Shown one piece after another: positions 45,070 through 53,692 of a stretch of 64,000 nucleotides of DNA (position 1 is the first letter of the stretch; each line of letters begins with the position of its first letter). The position numbers and the translations under genes are program-made. The notes below the pieces were generated by a model, which saw nothing but the letters and a program-made list of their open reading frames with translations, searched no databases and was not told where the DNA came from. This DNA is from Nitrosopumilaceae archaeon. GTDB lineage: Archaea; Thermoproteota; Nitrososphaeria; Nitrososphaerales; Nitrosopumilaceae. Location of the stretch: assembly GCA_028279545.1 (NCBI GenBank), contig JANQNN010000011.1:1-64000 (forward strand). Reading direction: 5' to 3'.

Positions 45070-46695
45070 TTAAGGATCTAAGTTTGGAGGATCAACTTGT
45101 GTCATTCCAGGATTAATCATAGTTGATGGCACACAGAGTTCTTTTTCCTTCTTTGTGTCTAGTTCTTCAGGACCAAAGTAGTTGTTTGTAAATACGCTAG
45201 TTCTATCATGGTTTTTCTCACCTTTTGATTTTTTGACATCATAGCATAGCAGTTGTTCTCCATAAACTCCGTTTGGAACCTTGATGACATTGTTTGTCTG
45301 CATTGAATTACAGAACATCCTTGGTTTTTTGACATCCATGGTTCGGTCCTCATCAAAGTTTGGATCATACACATCAGCTTTTATCTTCTTAAAGTTTGGA
45401 GTGCCCTTTGTAACTTTTACATCATAGCACTTGAAGTGATCAGGCTCTGACTGTAATGGATCAGGTGTAGAGGTGTGATTTTTTGCAGATGGTACTAGCA
45501 ATAATCTTTCATTTCTAATATCAAGTGAAATTGTACCAAATTGATTTTCAACTAAAACGGTACCTTTGGCTTTGTTTTGTTTATCATTTACCTTAATCTT
45601 GTATCCAACATAATGAGATTTCTCATCAACTAGACCCTCATTATTTTTGTCAACTGGGTTGAGTAGTCTGTAAAGATTGTCTACCTCAAAATCCCCTGAG
45701 ACAAATTGGTCTGTTAAAATGACATCAAAGTCATTAAACTTTGGAGTGTTTTTAGTCTCTTGAATTTGATATGTTAAAAAGTGCTCAGGAGCTGTTGGAG
45801 GAGGAATATCTTCACAAACTCTATCGCTAGTAGCTGTTGGTGGTGTTACCTCAATTTGGTTTGGACCACATACAGTCAAAGCTGTACACACTCTATCTGA
45901 AGTTTCAGTTGGTGGAGTTGATTCGTATTCATCAGCAGTACATACAGTCAATGCAATACAAGAACCCCCTGATTCATACTCATCATCAGTACATTCTGGA
46001 GGAGGACAACCATTAATTATTGCATTTCCCTGTGGCAAAGCCCCATTGTAGGTACCGCCACAGAGGTACATATCTCCAGGAGTGTTAATCATATTACTTA
46101 GTATATTGTTGATTCCGGTTCCTCCGGTATTTGAAATGACGATCGTGTCATTATTAGCAATAGTACCTACTGTAATAGACTGGATTCCTGTTCCAGTAGT
46201 ATTTGATATTGTAACAGTTCCATCGTTAGTTAGTGTCCCTGTTATATTGATGCCAGTTCCAGCTGTATTTGAGATTGTAATTGTACCATTATTGTTGAGT
46301 GCACCTGCAAGATTGATTCCAAAGATACCTGTGCTTGAAATAATTATTGCCCCATTATTAGTAAGGGTTCCTGAACCAATTAGATTGATTCCGGTTCCTC
46401 CAGTATTTGAAATTGTAATTGTTCCATTATTGGTAATGGTTCCCAATTGATTGATTCCAAGAGCAGGAGACGATATTACAAGAGTAACTCCCGACGGAAC
46501 AATAAGCTCATCTGTTGCAAAATTTACATAAAGAGTTGAAAGTGTACAGGTATCAACTGCCCATACTCCTCCCATTGTACCACAAAAAGTTGCATCAAGA
46601 GTGTTTGTAACTGCATGTGCATTAGGAGTTGTAGTAAATATGATTAAACTAAATATTGCAACACCTAGGGTACCTGTAAGAATTTTATTTCTCAT
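45070..46695 (-). CDS. Secreted modular protein 1: beta-helix-like repeats plus shared C-terminal region
   Basis: The start is taken as ATG 46695 (MRNKILTGTLGVAIF) because the shared promoter lies too close to ATG 46710. Signal peptide ends NAHA. N-terminal part: five repeats of about 22 residues (GTITNNGTITISNTGG, TGINLI), rich in Asn, Gly and Thr, typical of right-handed beta-helix surface proteins. Middle: two Cys-rich units (LTVCTADEYES, TSDRVC). The last 235 residues hold four repeats beginning HFLTYQ, HYVGYK, HFKCYDVK and LLCYDVK and ending PVDK, VPSAKN, CNSM and CVPS. No anchor. Unknown function; probably extracellular. Confidence 0.78.
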   Translation of the reverse strand: MRNKILTGTLGVAIFSLIIFTTTPNAHAVTNTLDATFCGTMGGVWAVDTCTLSTLYVNFATDELIVPSGVTLVISSPALGINQLGTITNNGTITISNTGGTGINLIGSGTLTNNGAIIISSTGIFGINLAGALNNNGTITISNTAGTGINITGTLTNDGTVTISNTTGTGIQSITVGTIANNDTIVISNTGGTGINNILSNMINTPGDMYLCGGTYNGALPQGNAIINGCPPPECTDDEYESGGSCIALTVCTADEYESTPPTETSDRVCTALTVCGPNQIEVTPPTATSDRVCEDIPPPTAPEHFLTYQIQETKNTPKFNDFDVILTDQFVSGDFEVDNLYRLLNPVDKNNEGLVDEKSHYVGYKIKVNDKQNKAKGTVLVENQFGTISLDIRNERLLLVPSAKNHTSTPDPLQSEPDHFKCYDVKVTKGTPNFKKIKADVYDPNFDEDRTMDVKKPRMFCNSMQTNNVIKVPNGVYGEQLLCYDVKKSKGEKNHDRTSVFTNNYFGPEELDTKKEKELCVPSTMINPGMTQVDPPNLDP

Positions 46696-46728
46696 ATTTG
46701 CCCGACGCATTTTATTGGCTGGTGGCAG

Positions 46729-46751
46729 TAATAAGTCTGATTAAGTGTTCC
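46729..46751 (-). promoter_or_regulatory. Shared promoter motif, secreted modular gene 1
   Basis: Minus strand GGAACACTTAATCAG then ACTTATTA. The same 23-base pattern occurs at 49574-49596 and 52014-52036. TTATTA serves as the TATA element; the GRACA and AATCA blocks upstream are conserved beyond what TBP/TFB binding needs. Confidence 0.65.
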
Positions 46752-46906
46752 AAAAAAAAATAAGACAAAATTTTTTTCCAAAAAAAACCAACAAATTGAT
46801 TTTCAATGCATTCGAATTTTTTTTTAAAACGCTTTCAGCAAATAGATCTTGATGTTTACAAAAATTTTAAAGGAAAAAACAATTGAATTTCACGAAACTA
46901 TTTGAT

Positions 46907-49531
46907 TTACGAGATTAATACGTTTGGAGTAACGATAGTAGATGGTACACACAGTTCCTCTACCTTTTTGGTCTTTAGTCCTTCATCGCCAAACTGGTTG
47001 TTTGTGTACACTTTTGTTTTCTTGTGTTTTGGTTCTCCTTTTACAGGATCTACATCATAGCATAACAGATTGGCTTCAGGATTTATGATTTGTCCTACAT
47101 ACTTGTCATGAGTTTTTTGTACGGGATTGCAGAACCACTTTGGATAGTCAACTTTGTGTTGTATTGTCTCTCCAAAGTTTGGATCATATACACTAACTAT
47201 TCTGTCTTCAAATTTGGGAGTGTTTTTAGTTTCTCTGACATCGTAGCACTTGTAGTGGTCAGAAGAATTGAATTGCAATGGATCTGGTGTAACGTCATGG
47301 TTTTTAGCTGATGGCAATAAAAGCATCCTTGGCTTTTTAACATCCAAGCTAATTTCTCCAAACTGGTTTACTACTTGGATTTGGTCATCCATACCTGAAT
47401 TTTGGTAACCCTTTTCTTGTTTTATCTTGTATCCCACCAAATGAGTAACAGTATCAATTAGACCTTCTTGGTTTTTGTCAACTGGGTTGAGTAACCTATA
47501 GAGTTGTTTTACCTTAAAGTCTCCTGAACCAAACTGGTCAGAGAGTCCCACGTATTTTGCTCTGAACTTTTGCTTGTCATTTTCTTTGATATTGTAACTC
47601 AAAAAGTGCTCAATAGTGGGTTCGGGTTTTGGAGGGTCATCGTTATTCAAAATTTCACAAGTATAAGATTCTCCTGCAATTGCATTTCCACTACATTCTG
47701 ATGATGGTGTTCCAGTATATCCTCCAGGGCCTGATTCACTGACTGAATATGGACCTGGGTTAATAGTAACTATGGTGCCAGCAATTGATCCTGCGAAATT
47801 ATTTTGCGATGGATTACTTGATGGAGAAATCATCATTGTAAAGTCTCCAGGTAATGCCGTACCTCCCTCATCATTAAGGACATCTTTGATTACAGTAAGG
47901 GATGCAGTAGTTGGTTGTGGATCAGGACATACAAGAGTTGAGACACACTCATCACCTTGAAGTTCTGTATCAGGACCACAGTTTGGTTCACACATTTGCG
48001 TTGCTTGGTTAAATGAAGTTCCCGTGCCACATGGAGGATCAATACATACTCTATCACTAGTGGCCGTTGGGGCTACTGCCTCAATTTGGTCAGCAGTACA
48101 TACGGTCAAGTCAGTACATTGCCTGTCTGATGTTGCAGTTGGTGCAACTGATTCATACTGATCAGCAGTACACACAGTCAAAGCCACACAAGAATTTCCT
48201 GAAAGATATTCATCTTGTGTACAAGATGGTACAACTCCTGAATCTACATTAATAAAAGTACAAGTAACGACATCATTTGCAGTAACCGTAACAGTCCCGC
48301 CAGGACTGACAGGACATTCAGTATCTCCTGTTGTAGATACAAATGCATAACCTGATACTAGAGTTTCATTTAGAATAGTTGCAGCATCAATAGTAACTGG
48401 AGTCAAGGCTCCTGAGGATACTCCAACTCCCCCTACAGTAAGTGCAAAATCATTTGGTCCTGCGGTTCCAAGTCCCTCATTGTTAACTTGTTTATTTAAA
48501 ATTACAAATGCTAAAGGATTGGCAGTAGTTCCTACATTTTCACAATTAATATAAGAATCATTTCCACCACCAGTATCAAAAGCTACATCTGTTCCTGGTC
48601 CACAATTAATTACATTGTCATGTCCGTTTCCAGGAGTAAAAATTACATCACTTCCATCTCCTGCATTAACCTGATTATTTCCTCCCCCAAGTGTCATTAC
48701 ATCATTACCTGGTCCTGAGGTAAAATTATCATGTCCATTTGCACCAGAAATAAAATTACTTCCACCACCTGCAACAACGGTGTTATTACCACCACCTGCC
48801 TGAATTACATCATTACCATTTCCTGTGGTTATGTTATCATGTCCACCAGCAGTTGTTACAGTATTCATCCCATGACCTGCAACAATGGTGTTATTCCCAC
48901 CTCCTGCTGCAATAGTATCATTATTGTCTCCAGTAGTAATGTTATCATGTCCACCCCCAGAAGTTACATTATTCACACCCTGACCTGCAACAATGGTGTT
49001 GTTCCCGCCAGAATCAACGATTGTATCATCTCCGTCTCCAGTAGTAATGTTATCATGTCCACCCCCAGAGGTTACATTATTCACACCATGACCTGCAACA
49101 ATGGTGTTGCCCCCACCAGAATCATTGATAGTATCATTATTGTCTCCAGTAGTAATGTTATCATTTCCGCCCCCAGTTGTTACATTATTCACTCCGGCGC
49201 CAGCTATTATGACGTTATGACCAGCACTGGCGTTAATAGTATCATTTCCACCCAAAGTCACAATACAGTCGTTTCCTGCGCCCGCATTAACCTGATCATC
49301 TCCTCCATTACCCACAATATAGTCAGCACCTGGGGTACCATTTAGAACTTCATTAGCAGCTGTTCCCAAAACAACATTGTAACTACCAATTACTCCTGGA
49401 CACGCAGCTGGAAGAGGAGGAACTGGTCCTGCAAATGCAGGTGTTGTAAATCCTACCAAAAGAACTAGAGCTAAAGTTCCCGCTAAAAGCTTGTACGAAT
49501 TGTTAAATCTAAATTTACTTTCTAATCCCAT
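46907..49531 (-). CDS. Secreted modular protein 2: RTX-like beta-roll repeats plus shared C-terminal region
   Basis: A protein of 874 residues with signal peptide (YKLLAGTLALVLLVGF, AFAGP). About residues 50-335 are RTX-type nonapeptides (GGGHDNITT, GDGDDTIVD), normally calcium-binding beta-rolls, repeated in 36-residue groups. Then come a beta domain, TNFR-like Cys units (LTVCTADQYES, TSDRQC), a prealbumin-like stalk (LTVIKDVLNDEGGTALPGDF) and the four-module C-terminal region beginning HFLSYNIKENDKQKF and ending ELCVPS. No type I secretion partner is seen, so Sec export via the signal peptide is likely. A surface or matrix role is inferred. Confidence 0.8.
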   Translation of the reverse strand: MGLESKFRFNNSYKLLAGTLALVLLVGFTTPAFAGPVPPLPAACPGVIGSYNVVLGTAANEVLNGTPGADYIVGNGGDDQVNAGAGNDCIVTLGGNDTINASAGHNVIIAGAGVNNVTTGGGNDNITTGDNNDTINDSGGGNTIVAGHGVNNVTSGGGHDNITTGDGDDTIVDSGGNNTIVAGQGVNNVTSGGGHDNITTGDNNDTIAAGGGNNTIVAGHGMNTVTTAGGHDNITTGNGNDVIQAGGGNNTVVAGGGSNFISGANGHDNFTSGPGNDVMTLGGGNNQVNAGDGSDVIFTPGNGHDNVINCGPGTDVAFDTGGGNDSYINCENVGTTANPLAFVILNKQVNNEGLGTAGPNDFALTVGGVGVSSGALTPVTIDAATILNETLVSGYAFVSTTGDTECPVSPGGTVTVTANDVVTCTFINVDSGVVPSCTQDEYLSGNSCVALTVCTADQYESVAPTATSDRQCTDLTVCTADQIEAVAPTATSDRVCIDPPCGTGTSFNQATQMCEPNCGPDTELQGDECVSTLVCPDPQPTTASLTVIKDVLNDEGGTALPGDFTMMISPSSNPSQNNFAGSIAGTIVTINPGPYSVSESGPGGYTGTPSSECSGNAIAGESYTCEILNNDDPPKPEPTIEHFLSYNIKENDKQKFRAKYVGLSDQFGSGDFKVKQLYRLLNPVDKNQEGLIDTVTHLVGYKIKQEKGYQNSGMDDQIQVVNQFGEISLDVKKPRMLLLPSAKNHDVTPDPLQFNSSDHYKCYDVRETKNTPKFEDRIVSVYDPNFGETIQHKVDYPKWFCNPVQKTHDKYVGQIINPEANLLCYDVDPVKGEPKHKKTKVYTNNQFGDEGLKTKKVEELCVPSTIVTPNVLIS
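48725..49264. repeat. 108-bp tandem DNA repeat encoding RTX block
   Basis: Equivalent positions (start of the TTATCATGTCC-like string) occur at 48725, 48833, 48941, 49049 and 49157, exactly 108 bp apart, with degenerate copies at about 48614 and 49265. Each copy encodes four nonapeptides (36 residues). Confidence 0.8.
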
Positions 49532-49573
49532 ACCAACTATCGCCCTAGTAAGGATAACTTTGTATTCTTAAAC

Positions 49574-49596
49574 TAATAAATGTGATTAACTGTCCT
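49574..49596 (-). promoter_or_regulatory. Shared promoter motif, secreted modular gene 2
   Basis: Minus strand AGGACAGTTAATCAC then ATTTATTA, about 43 bases before the ATG at 49531. The similarity to 52014-52036 continues upstream for about 20 more bases (plus-strand TGAAAATTTTAG and ACAAAAT). Confidence 0.65.
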
Positions 49597-49670
49597 GAAA
49601 ATTTTAGAACAAAATATCCATGTCTTTATTTTTTAAAAATTTAAAATTTTTAGAACTAATTTTCTTATAA

Positions 49671-51980
49671 CTATGGAGGATTAACCTGTGTCATTCCTGG
49701 ATTAATCATCATCGATGGTACACATAGCTCTTTTTCCTTCTTTGTGTCTAGCTCTTCAGGACCATAGTGGTTGTTTGTAAATACACTTGTTCTATCATGT
49801 TTTGGCTCACCTTTTGATTTTTTAACATCATAGCATAGCAGTTGCTCTCCATATACTCCATTTGGAGCTTTAAGAGCATTTGTCTGCATTGAATTGCAGA
49901 ACATCCTTGGTTTTTTCACATCCATGGTTCGGTCCTCATCAAAGTTTGGATCATAAACGTCAGCTTTTATCTTCTTAAAGTTTGGAGTGCCCTTTGTTAC
50001 TTTGACATCATAGCACGTAAAGTGACTATTCAAAGTCAATAGCACATCTGGTGTTGAATCATGACTTTTAGCTGATGGAACAAGTAGAAGCTTTGGATTT
50101 TTCACATCCAAATTAATCAAACCAAACTGGTTTGCAACCATGATTTGGTCATATCCGTCATACTTTGTATAATCTTGTTTTTGTATTTGGTATCCTACCA
50201 TGTGGGTTATTTCGTCTTGTATTCCCTCATTGTTTTTGTCAACTGGGTTGAGTAGTCTTTGGATTTTCTTTACCTTGACTTCACCGTATCCTAACTTGTC
50301 AGCCAAATCCATGTTGAATTTTTTGAACTTTGGCGTGTTTTTGGTCTCTTTGACTTGGTAGCTCATAAAGTGCTCGCCTGGGCTGTTAGTTATTGCCTGG
50401 CATACTTGGTTGTTTACACTTGGATTACATGGGTCAGAATCATCAGGATCTTCATTTGCAAGTATACCATCTTTGTCATTATCTGGATAAGTTATAGTGG
50501 ATGGCACACATAGCTCTTTTTCCTTCTTTGTGTCTAGTGCTTCAGGTCCAAACTGATTGTTTGTAAATACACTGGTTCTATCATGGTTTTCTTCACCTTT
50601 TGCTTTTTTAACATCATAACATACTAGAGGAGTTTCAGGAGATAGTATTGTTCCAGTGTAATCTCCATGAATTTTTTGTACAGGATTACAATATAGTCTT
50701 GGATTTTTTACCTCAAGTTTTCTGTCTTCATCAAAGTTTGGATCATAGACATTGACATATCTTTTCTCAAACTTTGGTGTATTCTTTGTTACCTTAACAT
50801 CATAACACTTGAAGTGATCAGCAGCATATGGTGCAAGCTCTTCAGGATAATCATCATGGTTTTTAGCTGATGGAACAAGTAGAAGTTTTGCTTTTCTAAT
50901 ATCTAAAGAAATTTCTCCAAATTGATTTTCTACAAGAATCTTGTCATACCCGTCAGTTTTTTTATAATCTTGTTGTTTTAGTTTGTATGCTACCATATGA
51001 GTTTCAGTATCATACAATCCTTCATCGTTTTTATCAACTGGATTGAGTAGTCTGTATGGTTTCTCAACTCTATAATCTCCTTCTCCAAACAAGTCTCCTA
51101 ACCATGATTCAGTTTTCTCAAACTTTGGTGTGTTTTTTGATTCGTTTACTTGATAGGTCAAAAAGTGTTCAGGAGGATTTGGTTCAATTGCAATACTTGT
51201 TTGTAATGCTATTGGAACTGAAAGAACAATAGGTACTGGTGGACCCAAAGGAGCAGGTACCTTTACTAGTATAGTTGGTGCTTGTGCAGCAGTTATGATA
51301 TAATCTCCATTAGAATCAATTGCAATATTTGGAGTTACATTTGGAAGACCTCCTGCAATTGGAGAGAAAATTCCACCACTAACTTTTCCTACAGCATGAG
51401 AAGGAGTAACAATATAGTCACCAAAAGAGTCAATTGCAATACCCCATAGTGGATTTGGCAAACCAACAATTGGTGTATTAATTCCACCAGATATTTGATG
51501 AATTACTCCTGCACCTGTTGCAATATAGTCTCCATTATAGTCAATTGAAATGCCAGTTAAGCCAGGTGCAAGTGGGCTTAGAGGATGAGGTGTAAATACT
51601 CCACCACTTACTTTTCCTATAAGGCCATTAAATCCCACTACCACATAGTCACCATTTGCGTCAATTGCCACATCTGTTAGTTGACTTGGAAGAGGACTTG
51701 ATGGATCAGGTGTAAATACTCCACCACTTACTTTTCCTATTGCACCATTAAAGGCAACTACCACATAGTCACCGTTTTTGTCAATTGCAATACTTGTTAT
51801 AGGATCAAGACCTGCCGCAATGGGAGTTACTACACCTGCAGGAGTTACTCTATCAATGGTTCCTGCTAACCCAGTGACAATATAATCCCCAGGTGCTGCA
51901 TGTGCTAAATTACTTGAAAGTGGAATAATTAGTCCTAATACTGCAATAGATAATACGATTGAAACAATCCTTTTCCCCAT
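49671..51980 (-). CDS. Secreted modular protein 3: six-repeat propeller-like domain plus two shared C-terminal regions
   Basis: ATG 51980 (MGKRIVSIVLSIAVLGL, NLAHA signal end) is chosen because the shared promoter lies only 7-29 bases above ATG 52007. Residues 30-265 are six repeats of about 40 residues (GDYVVVGFNGLIGKVSGG, with IAIDSN between), a pattern of NHL or SMP-30-like propellers. Two successive copies of the four-module region follow (each HFLTYQ or HFMSYQ to CVPS), joined by a short TSP3-like calcium loop (DNDKDGILANEDPDDSDPC). The final copy is nearly identical to the end of protein 1, even at the DNA level. Confidence 0.8.
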   Translation of the reverse strand: MGKRIVSIVLSIAVLGLIIPLSSNLAHAAPGDYIVTGLAGTIDRVTPAGVVTPIAAGLDPITSIAIDKNGDYVVVAFNGAIGKVSGGVFTPDPSSPLPSQLTDVAIDANGDYVVVGFNGLIGKVSGGVFTPHPLSPLAPGLTGISIDYNGDYIATGAGVIHQISGGINTPIVGLPNPLWGIAIDSFGDYIVTPSHAVGKVSGGIFSPIAGGLPNVTPNIAIDSNGDYIITAAQAPTILVKVPAPLGPPVPIVLSVPIALQTSIAIEPNPPEHFLTYQVNESKNTPKFEKTESWLGDLFGEGDYRVEKPYRLLNPVDKNDEGLYDTETHMVAYKLKQQDYKKTDGYDKILVENQFGEISLDIRKAKLLLVPSAKNHDDYPEELAPYAADHFKCYDVKVTKNTPKFEKRYVNVYDPNFDEDRKLEVKNPRLYCNPVQKIHGDYTGTILSPETPLVCYDVKKAKGEENHDRTSVFTNNQFGPEALDTKKEKELCVPSTITYPDNDKDGILANEDPDDSDPCNPSVNNQVCQAITNSPGEHFMSYQVKETKNTPKFKKFNMDLADKLGYGEVKVKKIQRLLNPVDKNNEGIQDEITHMVGYQIQKQDYTKYDGYDQIMVANQFGLINLDVKNPKLLLVPSAKSHDSTPDVLLTLNSHFTCYDVKVTKGTPNFKKIKADVYDPNFDEDRTMDVKKPRMFCNSMQTNALKAPNGVYGEQLLCYDVKKSKGEPKHDRTSVFTNNHYGPEELDTKKEKELCVPSMMINPGMTQVNPP

Positions 51981-52013
51981 ATTCGCCCGACGAAATTCTT
52001 TGGCCAATGGAGG

Positions 52014-52036
52014 TAATAAGTGTGATTTATTGTTCT
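52014..52036 (-). promoter_or_regulatory. Shared promoter motif, secreted modular gene 3
   Basis: Minus strand AGAACAATAAATCAC then ACTTATTA; the predicted transcript start is near 51990, just before ATG 51980. Confidence 0.65.
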
Positions 52037-52111
52037 GAAAATTTTAGCACAAAATTTTTTTTTTAACTTTTTTTAAAATTTTAAACTTTATCAAAAATTT
52101 TTTTGCTTTTT

Positions 52112-53053
52112 TTATCCTCTCAAACCAAATGCCAGTGACACAGAGTAACATCCTAGTCCACAATCTTCACATCTAGGTTTCATTGAATCTTGTTCTGCAC
52201 TACCAATGCAGCAAGGAAGTTTTTCTCGTCCCATATGATCAACGGATATTATGGTCCATGTAGGACAATCAATTGGAACGGTCCCTTTTCCTCCCCAACT
52301 ACCTCTCATCAACTCTAATTGCTTTTTGGGATTAGCAATGTAATCTTTGTATTTTGTTTTCTGCAAATGAATAATCTCATCAATTACCTTGTTTCTTTTC
52401 TCACCATATGGAAGCCAAAGTGGGTCTCCTTTCATAAAGGGAGTATGAAATTGAAACCCAATTTTGTTTGTATAGTTTTTCCAGTCTTCAATTACAGTTT
52501 CTATTGTATGGTAATTTTTGGAGTTTATCGTCATTGATATCCAAATATCTTTGAAGGCTTTTTCACCGTATTTTTCAACATAATCAACCACATTTTTTCT
52601 AGTATTCTCCCAAGCAGAAGGTCCTCTTATTTCGTTGTGTATGTCTCGAGGCCCATCAATTGAAATCCAGTAAAAATATAGTTTATCAAAACGTGGTAAT
52701 GGATAGTTACCATTTGTAACAACACATGCATGGTTTGGGAATTTTTTTGTAAACAACTCTACTACATCAGGCCTCATTAGTGGCTCACCACCAACAAGAG
52801 TAACTACAAAAACGTGTTGCTTTTTGAATTTCTCATCAATTACTTTCTCCCACTGTTCTACTGTTAGATCTTCGTTTTCTTTTCTGTTTAACCACCAATA
52901 ACAATGCTCACAGTGCAAATTGCATACATTTGTAATATCTGCCGAACCATAAATTGGACTGCGTTTGTTAAAGAGCTTGTAAGATAGAAATTTTGAAAGC
53001 AAATGAACATAGTCTGGAGTCTCTTGAATAATTTGAGAAAACCCTCTTCCCAT
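52112..53053 (-). CDS. Radical SAM protein with C-terminal Cys cluster (SPASM-like)
   Basis: The ATG at 53053 has GGAG just upstream; a TTG at 53062 is less likely. The 313-residue protein has CNLHCEHC (Cys-x3-Cys-x2-Cys), the SAM-binding LVGGEPLMRPD, and Cys-rich C-terminal segments (DCPTW, LPCCIGSAEQ, CEDCGLGCYS) that could bind auxiliary Fe-S clusters. It is broadly related to HpnH, MoaA and peptide-modifying enzymes; substrate unknown. It is monocistronic or the distal member of the minus-strand set with the ASCH gene. Confidence 0.8.
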   Translation of the reverse strand: MGRGFSQIIQETPDYVHLLSKFLSYKLFNKRSPIYGSADITNVCNLHCEHCYWWLNRKENEDLTVEQWEKVIDEKFKKQHVFVVTLVGGEPLMRPDVVELFTKKFPNHACVVTNGNYPLPRFDKLYFYWISIDGPRDIHNEIRGPSAWENTRKNVVDYVEKYGEKAFKDIWISMTINSKNYHTIETVIEDWKNYTNKIGFQFHTPFMKGDPLWLPYGEKRNKVIDEIIHLQKTKYKDYIANPKKQLELMRGSWGGKGTVPIDCPTWTIISVDHMGREKLPCCIGSAEQDSMKPRCEDCGLGCYSVSLAFGLRG

Positions 53054-53170
53054 TATCTCCAATTTTTCTCATCTCCAAAAATTACCCAAGACTTAACCCC
53101 AATCATGGTAAATTCCAATAGTTCAAACAAAGATAAAAGATTAAAGGACTAATTTGCACAAAATTAGAAT

Positions 53171-53626
53171 CTAGTGGTGTCCAATCCACTGATATCTAAA
53201 TTCCTCATCAATAATGTCGGCCACTATCTCTTTATTTTTAACCACGGTCTTTGGCAGCTTTACCTCAAAGAATCCTAGCTGACCCTTGAAGGGAATAGGA
53301 ATTCGAAATGGTTTTGCTTTTTTTAACATAAATCCATATTTTTTGTTTTGAAAATTTTTTCCAGCAAAATGATATTTTCTATCTTTCTTTATCTCAGAAA
53401 TTGTTTCATATTTTTTTACATCATAAAGATTGGCTTTGCCAACAATGGCGCCAGTAACTAATTTTTTATTTATTTTTAGTCGCTTGCAGTCTTGGGTTCT
53501 AATTTTAATTGGTGCATGTATTAGAAATTCCCCCCGAAAGTTTGTAGTCCAGTTTCGAAGCTCTATACTTTTTTTCCCTGAAATTATTAAATCAGCAAAG
53601 GGTTGGGATACTGACAAACACTTCAA
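53171..53626 (-). CDS. ASCH-domain protein
   Basis: The 151-residue protein starts MKCLSVSQPFADLIISGKK, then SIELRNWTTNFRGEFLIHA, the signature of ASCH (ASC-1 homology) domains, a PUA-related fold that binds RNA or modified nucleosides. The conserved Lys and Glu-Arg dyad of the family (GKKSIELR) is visible. In bacteria, small ASCH proteins include an N4-acetylcytidine amidohydrolase; which activity applies here is not known. Confidence 0.82.
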   Translation of the reverse strand: MKCLSVSQPFADLIISGKKSIELRNWTTNFRGEFLIHAPIKIRTQDCKRLKINKKLVTGAIVGKANLYDVKKYETISEIKKDRKYHFAGKNFQNKKYGFMLKKAKPFRIPIPFKGQLGFFEVKLPKTVVKNKEIVADIIDEEFRYQWIGHH

Positions 53627-53692
53627 TGCGATTCATCCTGAATTTTCAAAATTATTTTAGTATCAAATTTCATCGCAATACCATTTACTAGC

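Noticed and set aside
46082-46450. Plus-strand 122-codon frame opposite modular gene 1
   Set aside because: It mirrors the 22-residue repeats of the real gene and gives only repetitive Val/Ile/Pro sequence.
48614-49276. CRISPR-like look of the regularly spaced repeats
   Set aside because: Period is 108 bp with no unique spacers and the frame stays open across all copies; it is a coding RTX array.
48731-49345. Plus-strand frame of about 200 codons through the RTX region
   Set aside because: It is the antisense of the 108-bp RTX repeats; low-complexity Ser/Ile/Cys text, no promoter, opposite to a well-supported gene with signal peptide.
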